A model generated the notes under the pieces. It was given only the letters and a program-made list of their open reading frames with translations, did not search any database and was not told the DNA's origin. From Anthopleura xanthogrammica (taxonomy: Eukaryota; Cnidaria; Anthozoa; Actiniaria; Actiniidae), in assembly GCA_964019055.1 (NCBI GenBank), contig OZ025220.1, positions 4,919,978-4,983,977 on the forward strand: 64,000 nucleotides of DNA. The letters are read 5' to 3'. A program made the position numbers and the translations under genes. This document shows positions 54,801-64,000 of this stretch, one piece after another. Each line of letters starts with the position of its first letter. Position 1 is the first letter of the stretch.

Positions 54801-57800
54801 AAATTGAAAATAATTACAAACTGAATCCCAAAAATGGGAATTAAATGGGACTGTACTTCCAACAAAAACCCAAAAATGGGAATAAATTGAAAATAATTAC
54901 AAACTGAATCCCTAAAATGGAAATTAAATGGGACTGTACTTTCTATCAAAACCCAAACATGGGAATAAATTGAAAATAATTACAAACTGAATCCCAATTA
55001 TGGGAATTAAATGGGACTGCACTTCCAATGAAAACCCAAACATGGGAATAAATTGAAAATAATTACAAACTGAATCCCAAAAATGGGAATTAAATGGGAC
55101 TGTACTTCAAATCAAAACCCAAACATGGGAATAAATTGAAAAAAATTACAAACTGAATCCCAAAAATGCGAATTAAATGGGACTGTACTTCCAATCCAAA
55201 CTCAAACATAAGAATAAATTGAAAAAAATTACAAACTGATTCCCAATTATGGGAATTAAATGGGACTGTACTTTCAATCAAAACCCAAACATGGGAATAA
55301 ATTGAAAAAAATTACAAACTCTATCCCAGAAATGGGAATTAAATGGGACTGTACTTCCAATGAAAACCCATACTTGGAAATTAACTGAAAAAAATTAAAA
55401 ACTGAATCCCAAAAATGGGAATTAAATGGGACTGTACTTCCAATGAAAACCTATACTTGGAAATTAATTGAAAATAATTAAAAACTGAATCCCAAAAATG
55501 GGAATTAAATGGGACTGTACTTCCAATCAAAACCCAAACATGGGAATAAATTGAAAATAATTACAAACTGAATCCCAAAAATGGGAATTAAATGGGACTG
55601 TACTTCCAATGAAAACCTATACTTGGAAATTAATTGAAAATAATTAAAAACTGAATCCCAAAAATGGGAATTAAATGGGACTGTACTTCCAATCAAAACC
55701 CAAACATGGGAATAAATTGAAAAAAATTACAAACTGAATCTCAGAAATGGGAATTAAATGGGACTGTACTTCCAATCAAAACCCATACTTGGAAATTAAT
55801 TGAAAATAATTACAAACTGAATCCCAAAAATGGGAATTAAATGGGACTGTACTTCCAATCAAAACCCAAATATGGGAATAAATTGAAAATAATTACAAAC
55901 TGAATCCCAATTATGGGAATTAAATGGGACTGTACTTCCAATCAAAACCCAAACATTGGAATAAATTTAAAATAATTACAAACTGAATCCCAAAAATGGG
56001 AATTAAATGGGACTGTACTTCCAATGAAAACCCAAATATGGGAATAAATTGAAAATAATTAGAAACTGAATCCCAATTATGGGAATTAAATGGGACTGTA
56101 CTTCCAATCAAAACCCAAACATGGGAATAAATTTAAAATAATTACAAACTGAATCCCAAAAATGGGAATTAAATGGGACTGTACTTCCAATCAAAACCCA
56201 AACATGGGAATAAATTGAAAAAAATTACAAACTGAATCTCAGAAATGGGACATAATTGGGACTGTACTTCCAATCAAAACCCAAACATGGGAATAAATTG
56301 AAAATAATTCCAAACTGAATCCCAGAAATGGGAATTAAATGGGACTGTACTTCCAATCAAAACCCAAACATGGGAATAAATTGAAAAAAATTACAAACTG
56401 AATCCCAATTATGGGAATTAAATGGGAATGTACTTCCAATCAAAACCCATACTTGGAAATTAATTGAAAATAATTACAAACTGAATCCCAGAAATGGGAA
56501 TTAAATGGGACTGTACTTCCCATCAAAACACAAACATGGGAATAAATTGAAAATAATTACAAACTGAATCCCAATTATGGGAATTAAATGGGACTGTACT
56601 TCCAATCAAAACCCAAACATGGGAATAAATTGAAAATAATTACAAACTGAATCCCAAAAATGGGAATTAAATGGGACTGTACTTCCAACAAAAACCCAAA
56701 AATGGGAATAAATTGAAAATAATTACAAACTGAATCCCTAAAATGGAAATTAAATGGGACTGTACTTTCTATCAAAACCCAAACATGGGAATAAATTGAA
56801 AATAATTACAAACTGAATCCCAATTATGGGAATTAAATGGGACTGCACTTCCAATGAAAACCCAAACATGGGAATAAATTGAAAATAATTACAAACTGAA
56901 TCCCAAAAATGGGAATTAAATGGGACTGTACTTCAAATCAAAACCCAAACATGGGAATAAATTGAAAAAAATTACAAACTGAATCCCAAAAATGCGAATT
57001 AAATGGGACTGTACTTCCAATCCAAACTCAAACATAAGAATAAATTGAAAAAAATTACAAACTGATTCCCAATTATGGGAATTAAATGGGACTGTACTTT
57101 CAATCAAAACCCAAACATGGGAATAAATTGAAAAAAATTACAAACTCTATCCCAGAAATGGGAATTAAATGGGACTGTACTTCCAATGAAAACCCATACT
57201 TGGAAATTAACTGAAAAAAATTAAAAACTGAATCCCAAAAATGGGAATTAAATGGGACTGTACTTCCAATGAAAACCTATACTTGGAAATTAATTGAAAA
57301 TAATTAAAAACTGAATCCCAAAAATGGGAATTAAATGGGACTGTACTTCCAATCAAAACCCAAACATGGGAATAAATTGAAAATAATTACAAACTGAATC
57401 CCAAAAATGGGAATTAAATGGGACTGTACTTCCAATGAAAACCTATACTTGGAAATTAATTGAAAATAATTAAAAACTGAATCCCAAAAATGGGAATTAA
57501 ATGGGACTGTACTTCCAATCAAAACCCAAACATGGGAATAAATTGAAAAAAATTACAAACTGAATCTCAGAAATGGGAATTAAATGGGACTGTACTTCCA
57601 ATCAAAACACAAACATGGGAATAAATTGAAAATAATTACAAACTGAATCCCAATTATGGGAATTAAATGGGACTGTACTTCCAATCAAAACCCAAACATG
57701 GGAATAAATTGAAAATAATTACAAACTGAATCCCAAAAATGGGAATTAAATGGGACTGTACTTCCAACAAAAACCCAAAAATGGGAATAAATTGAAAATA

Positions 57801-60800
57801 ATTACAAACTGAATCCCTAAAATGGAAATTAAATGGGACTGTACTTTCTATCAAAACCCAAACATGGGAATAAATTGAAAATAATTACAAACTGAATCCC
57901 AATTATGGGAATTAAATGGGACTGCACTTCCAATGAAAACCCAAACATGGGAATAAATTGAAAATAATTACAAACTGAATCCCAAAAATGGGAATTAAAT
58001 GGGACTGTACTTCAAATCAAAACCCAAACATGGGAATAAATTGAAAAAAATTACAAACTGAATCCCAAAAATGCGAATTAAATGGGACTGTACTTCCAAT
58101 CCAAACTCAAACATAAGAATAAATTGAAAAAAATTACAAACTGATTCCCAATTATGGGAATTAAATGGGACTGTACTTTCAATCAAAACCCAAACATGGG
58201 AATAAATTGAAAAAAATTACAAACTCTATCCCAGAAATGGGAATTAAATGGGACTGTACTTCCAATGAAAACCCATACTTGGAAATTAACTGAAAAAAAT
58301 TAAAAACTGAATCCCAATTATGGGAATTAAATAGGACTGTACTTCCAATCAAAACCCAAACATGGGAATAAATTGAAAATATATACAAACTGAATCTCAG
58401 AAATGGGAATTAAATGGGACTGTACTTCCAATCAAAACCCATACTTGGAAATTAATTGAAAATAATTACAAACTGAATCCCAAAAATGGGAATTAAATGG
58501 GACTGTACTTCCAATCAAAACCCAAACATGGGAATAAATTGAAAATAATTACAAACTGAATCCCAATTATGGGAATTAAATGGGACTGTACTTCCAATCA
58601 AAACCCAAACATGGGAATAAATTGAAAATAATTACAAACTGAATCCCAAAAATGGGAATTAAATGGGACTGTACTTCCAATGAAAACCTATACTTGGAAA
58701 TTAATTGAAAATAATTAAAAACTGAATCCCAAAAATGGGAATTAAATGGGACTGTACTTCCAATCAAAACCCAAACATGGGAATAAATTGAAAAAAATTA
58801 CAAACTGAATCTCAGAAATGGGAATTAAATGGGACTGTACTTCCAATCAAAACCCATACTTGGAAATTAATTGAAAATAATTACAAACTGAATCCCAAAA
58901 ATGGGAATTAAATGGGACTGTACTTCCAATCAAAACCCAAATATGGGAATAAATTGAAAATAATTACAAACTGAATCCCAATTATGGGAATTAAATGGGA
59001 CTGTACTTCCAATCAAAACCCAAACATGGGAATAAATTTAAAATAATTACAAACTGAATCCCAAAAATGGGAATTAAATGGGACTGTACTTCCAATCAAA
59101 ACCCAAATATGGGAATAAATTGAAAATAATTAGAAACTGAATCCCAAAAATGGGAATTAAATGGGACTGTACTTCCAATCAAAACCCAAACATGGGAATA
59201 AATTTAAAATAATTACAAACTGAATCCCAAAAATGGGAATTAAATGGGACTGTACTTCCAATCAAAACCCAAACATGGGAATAAATTGAAAAAAATTACA
59301 AACTGAATCTCAGAAATGGGACATAATTGGGACTGTACTTCCAATCAAAACCCAAACATGGGAATAAATTGAAAATAATTCCAAACTGAATCCCAGAAAT
59401 GGGAATTAAATGGGACTGTACTTCCAATCAAAACCCAAACATGGGAATAAATTGAAAAAAATTACAAACTGAATCCCAATTATGGGAATTAAATGGGAAT
59501 GTACTTCCAATCAAAACCCATACTTGGAAATTAATTGAAAATAATTACAAACTGAATCCCAAAAATGGGAATTAAATGGGACTGTACTTCCCATCAAAAC
59601 CCAAACATGGGAATAAATTGAAAATAATTACAAACTGAATCCCAATTATGGGAATTAAATGGGACTGTACTTCCAATCAAAACCCAAACATGGGAATAAA
59701 TTGAAAATAATTACAAACTGAATCCCAAAAATGGGAATTAAATGGGACTGTACTTCCAATGAAAACCTATACTTGGAAATTAATTGAAAATAATTAAAAA
59801 CTGAATCCCAAAAATGGGAATTAAATGGGACTGTACTTCCAACAAAAACCCAAACATGGGAATAAATTGAAAATAATTACAAACTGAATCCCTAAAATGG
59901 AAATTAAATGGGACTGTACTTTCTATCAAAACCCAAACATGGGAATAAATTGAAAATAATTACAAACTGAATCATAATTATGGGAATTAAATGGGACTGC
60001 ACTTCCAATGAAAACCCAAACATGGGAATAAATTGAAAATAATTACAAACTGAATCCCAAAAATGGGAATTAAATGGGACTGTACTTCAAATCAAAACCC
60101 AAACATGGGAATAAATTGAAAAAAATTACAAACTGAATCCCAAAAATGGGAATTAAATGGGACTGTACTTCCAATCCAAACTCAAACATAAGAATAAATT
60201 GAAAAAAATTACAAACTGATTCCCAATTATGGGAATTAAATGGGACTGTACTTTCAATCAAAACCCAAACATGGGAATAAATTGAAAAAAATTACAAACT
60301 CTATCCCAGAAATGGGAATTAAATGGGACTGTACTTCCAATGAAAACTTATATTTGGAAATTAGTTGAAAATAATTACAAACTGAATCCCAAAAATGGGA
60401 ATTAAATGGGACTGTACTTCCAATGAAAACCTATACTTGGAAATTAATTGAAAATAATTAAAAACTGAATCCCAAAAATGGGAATTAAATGGGACTGTAC
60501 TTCCAATCAAAACCCAAACATGGGAATTAATTGAAAATAATTACAAACTGAATCCCAAAAATGGGAATTAAATGGGACTGTACTTCCAATCAAAACCCAA
60601 ATATGGGAATAAATTGAAAATAATTACAAACTGAATCCCATTTATGGGAATTAAATGGGACTGTACTTCCAATCAAAACCCAAACATGGGAATAAATTTA
60701 AAATAATTACAAACTGAATCCCAAAAATGGGAATTAAATGGGACGGTACTTCCAATAAAAACCTATACTTGGAAATTAATTGAAAATAATTAAAAACTGA

Positions 60801-63800
60801 ATCCCAAAAATGGGAATTAAATGGGACTGTACTTCCAATCAAAACCCAAACATGGGAATAAATTGAAAATAATTACAAACTGAATCTCAGAAATGGGAAT
60901 TAAATGGGACTGTACTTCCAATGAAAACTTATATTTGGAAATTAGTTGAAAATAATTACAAACTGAATCCCAAAAATGGGAATTAAATGGGACTGTACTT
61001 CCAATGAAAACCTATACTTGGAAATTAATTGAAAATAATTAAAAACTGAATCCCAAAAATGGGAATTAAATGGGACTGTACTTCCAATCAAAACCCAAGC
61101 ATGGGAATAAATTGAAAATAATTACAAACTGAATCTCAGAAATGGGAATTAAATGGGACTGTACTTCCAATCAAAACCCATACTTGGAAATTAATTGAAA
61201 ATAATTACAAACTGAATCCCAAAAAATGGGAATTAAATGGGACTGTACTTCCAATCAAAACCCAAATATGGGAATAAATTGAAAATAATTACAAACTGAA
61301 TCCCAATTATGGGAATTAAATGGGACTGTACTTCCAATCAAAACCCAAACATGGGAATAAATTGAAAATAATTACAAACTGAATCCGAAAAATGGGAATT
61401 AAATGGGACTGTACTTCCAATGAAAACCTATACTTGGAAATTAATTGAAAATAATTAAAAACTGAATCCCAAAAATGGGAATTAAATGGGACTGTACTTC
61501 CAATCAAAACCCAAACATGGGAATAAATTGAAAATAATTACAAACTGAATCCCAGAAATGGGAATTAAATGGGACTGTACTTCCAATCAAAACTTATATT
61601 TGGAAATTAATTGAAAATAATTACAAACTGAATCCCAAAAATGGGAATTAAATGGGACTGTACTTCCAATGAAAACCCAAACATGGGAATAAATTGAAAA
61701 TAATTACAAACTGAATCCCAGAAATGGGAATTAAATGGGACTGTACTTCCAATGAAAACTTATATTTGGAAATTAATTGAAAATAATTAAAAACTGAATC
61801 CCAAAAATGGGAATTAAATGGGACTGTACTTCCAATCAAAACCCAAACATGGGAATAAATTGAAAAAAATTACAAACTGAATCTCAGAAATGGGACATAA
61901 TTGGGACTGTACTTCCAATCAAAACCCAAACATGGGAATAAATTGAAAATAATTCCAAACTGAATCCCAGAAATGGGAATTAAATGGGACTGTACTTCCA
62001 ATCAAAACCCAAACATGGGAATAAATTGAAAATAATTACAAACTGAATCCCAATAATGGGAATTAAATGGGACTGTACTTCCAATCAAAACCCAAACATG
62101 GCAATAAATTGAAAATAATTACAAACTGAATCCCAATTATGGGAATTAAATGGGACTGTACTTCCAATCAAAACCCAAACATGGGAATAAATTGAAAATA
62201 ATTACAAACTGAATCCCAAAAATGGGAATTAAATGGGATTGTACTTCCAATGAAAACCTATACTTGGAAATTAATTGAAAATAATTAAAAACTGAATCCC
62301 AAAAATGGGAATTAAATGGGACTGTACTTCCATCAAAAACCCAAACATGGGAATAAATTGAAAATAATTACAAACTGAATCCCTAAAATGGAAATTAAAT
62401 GGGACTGTACTTTCTATGAAAACCCAAACATGGGAATAAATTGAAAATAATTACAAACTGAATCCCAATTATGGGAATTAAATGGGACTGCACTTCCAAA
62501 GAAAACCCAAACATGGGAATAAATTGAAAATAATTACAAACTGAATCCCAAAAATGGGAATTAAATGGGACTGTACTTCAAATCAAAACCCAAACATGGG
62601 AATCAATTGAAAATAATTACAAACTGAATCCCAGAAATGGGAATTAAATGGGACTGTACTTCCAATGAAAACCCATACTTGGAAATTAACTGAAAAAAAT
62701 TACAAACTGAATCCAAATTATGGGAATTAAATAGGACTGTACTTCCAATCAAAACCCAAACATGGGAATAAATTGAAAATATATACAAACTCAATCTCAG
62801 AAATGGGAATTAAATGGGACTGTACTTCCAATCAAAACCCATACTTGGAAATTAATTGAAAATAATTACAAACTGAATCCCAAAAATGGGAATTAAATGG
62901 GACTGTACTTCCAATCAAAACTCAAACATAAGAATAAATTGAAAAAAATTACAAACTGATTCCCAATTATGGGAATTAAACGGGACTGTACTTTCAATCA
63001 AAACCCAAACATGGGAATAAATTGAAAAAAATTACAAACTCTATCCCAGAAATGGGAATTAAATGGGACTGTACTTCCAATGAAAACCCATACTTGGAAA
63101 TTAACTGAAAAAAATTAAAAACTGAATCCCAATTATGGGAATTAAATAGGACTGTACTTCCAATCAAAACCCAAACATGGGAATAAATTGAAAATATATA
63201 CAAACTGAATCTCAGAAATGGGAATTAAATGGGACTGTACTTCCAATCAAAACCCATACTTGGAAATTAATTGAAAATAATTACAAACTGAATCCCAAAA
63301 ATGGGAATTAAATGGGACTGTACTTCCAATCAAAACCCAAACATGGGAATAAATTGAAAAAAATTACTAACTGAATCCCAATTATGGGAATTAAATGGGA
63401 CTGTACTTCCAATCAAAACCCAAACATGGGAATAAATTGAAAATAATTACAAACTGAATCTCAGAAATGGGAATTAAATTGGAATGTACTTCCAATCAAA
63501 ACCCATACTTGGAAATTAATTGAAAATAATTACAAACTGAATCCCAAAAATGGGAATTAAATGGGACTGTACTTCCAATCAAAACCCATACTTGGAAATT
63601 AATTGAAAATAATTACAAACTGAATCCCAATTATGGGAATTAAATGGGACTGTACTTCCAATCAAAACCCAAACATGGGAATAAATTGAAAATAATTACA
63701 AACTGAATCCCAATTATTGGAATTAAATCGGACTGTACTTCCAATCAAAACCCAAACATGGGAATAAATTGAAAATAATTACAAACTGAATCTCAGAAAT

Positions 63801-64000
63801 GGGAATTAAATGGGACTGTACTTCCAATGAAAACTTATATTTGGAAATTAATTAAAAATAATTACAAACTGAATCCCAAAAATGGGAATTAAATGGGACT
63901 GTACTTCCAATCCAAACTCAAACATAAGAATAAATTGAAAAAAATTACAAACTGATTCCCAATTATGGGAATTAAACGGGACTGCACTTCCAATCAAAAC
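51884..64000. repeat. 83-bp satellite array, about 146 monomers, continuing past the window
   Basis: Head-to-tail monomers of 83 bp, all in one orientation, with core words GGGACTGTACTTCCAATCA, CCCAAACATGGGAATAAATT and CAAACTGAATCCCAAAAATG. Most differ by 0-10 bases. Each monomer has two half-units of about 41-42 bp, each centred on a CCCAAN3TGGG near-palindrome, so it looks like an old dimer. Blocks repeat at multiples of 83: 54758-55700 recurs 1,826 bp (22 monomers) later. Only a few single-base indels break the phase (for example an extra A near 61218). Repeated 63-codon minus-strand frames are products of the period. Function unknown; satellites of this kind occur in heterochromatin. Confidence 0.97.

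Noticed and set aside
51900..63203. Some twenty nearly identical 63- to 69-codon minus-strand frames in the satellite
   Set aside because: They recur at multiples of 83 bp and arise because the period is not a multiple of three; no start context or codon bias. They are artefacts of the repeat.
51884..64000. CRISPR-like array
   Set aside because: There are no variable spacers: the whole 83-bp unit is repeated, the genome is eukaryotic, and no cas gene is present.

Overview
The window looks like AT-rich eukaryotic genomic DNA from a marine invertebrate, most likely a cnidarian (stony coral or sea anemone). The basis is the mix of repeats: L1/Tx1-like LINEs, jockey/CR1-like LINE ends with ATTG tails, a tRNA-derived SINE, BEL/Pao, PIF/Harbinger, many TA-flanked MITEs and 5S-like sequences. 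There are no operons, Shine-Dalgarno sites or bacterial genes. Introns with GT..AG borders are visible. The species is inferred, not shown. No intact host gene was found; the window is essentially a transposon graveyard followed by a satellite array.

Layout. 55-5188: a CACTG-ended DNA element with ATGTGAAA-rich ends, interrupted by a Tc1/mariner-superfamily element (1549-4633, TA duplication), which itself holds a MITE (3006-3250). 5189-5990: 3' end of a jockey/CR1-like LINE. 6000-8423: decayed BEL/Pao retrotransposon with its 3' LTR. 8940-18650: a TTAAA-rich sequence interrupted by a SINE (9071-9210), a full-length L1/Tx1-like LINE (9450-14671, 15-bp duplication) and a PIF/Harbinger element (14721-18492). 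18685-21430: second LINE of the same family, cut at both ends. 23130-29286: inverted-repeat element enclosing a MITE, a second inverted-repeat pair and an apparently intact two-gene Harbinger element (24337-28146). 29287-30830: LINE piece and three decayed 5S rRNA-like copies about 340 bp apart. 30900-35500: MITEs and LINE tails. 35913-37194: 5'-truncated LINE with poly(A). 37383-38174: broken AGAP-like ankyrin exons, the only host-gene-like coding sequence. 38835-43440: Crypton-like and OTU fragments, a MITE and foldback/tandem repeats. 44676-50227: third L1/Tx1-like LINE, nearly intact. 50265-51391: hairpins and a 467-bp GAGCAT microsatellite. 51884-64000: about 146 monomers of an 83-bp satellite with higher-order structure, running off the window.

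How the genes fit together. The best functional unit is the Harbinger element at 24337-28146: a DDE nuclease on the minus strand and a MADF-domain protein on the plus strand converge between about 85-bp inverted ends loaded with CATAAG-type repeats, and both read intact after removal of one short intron each. The three L1/Tx1-like LINEs are one family at different stages of decay; the third copy has a complete ORF2 except for a single in-frame stop.
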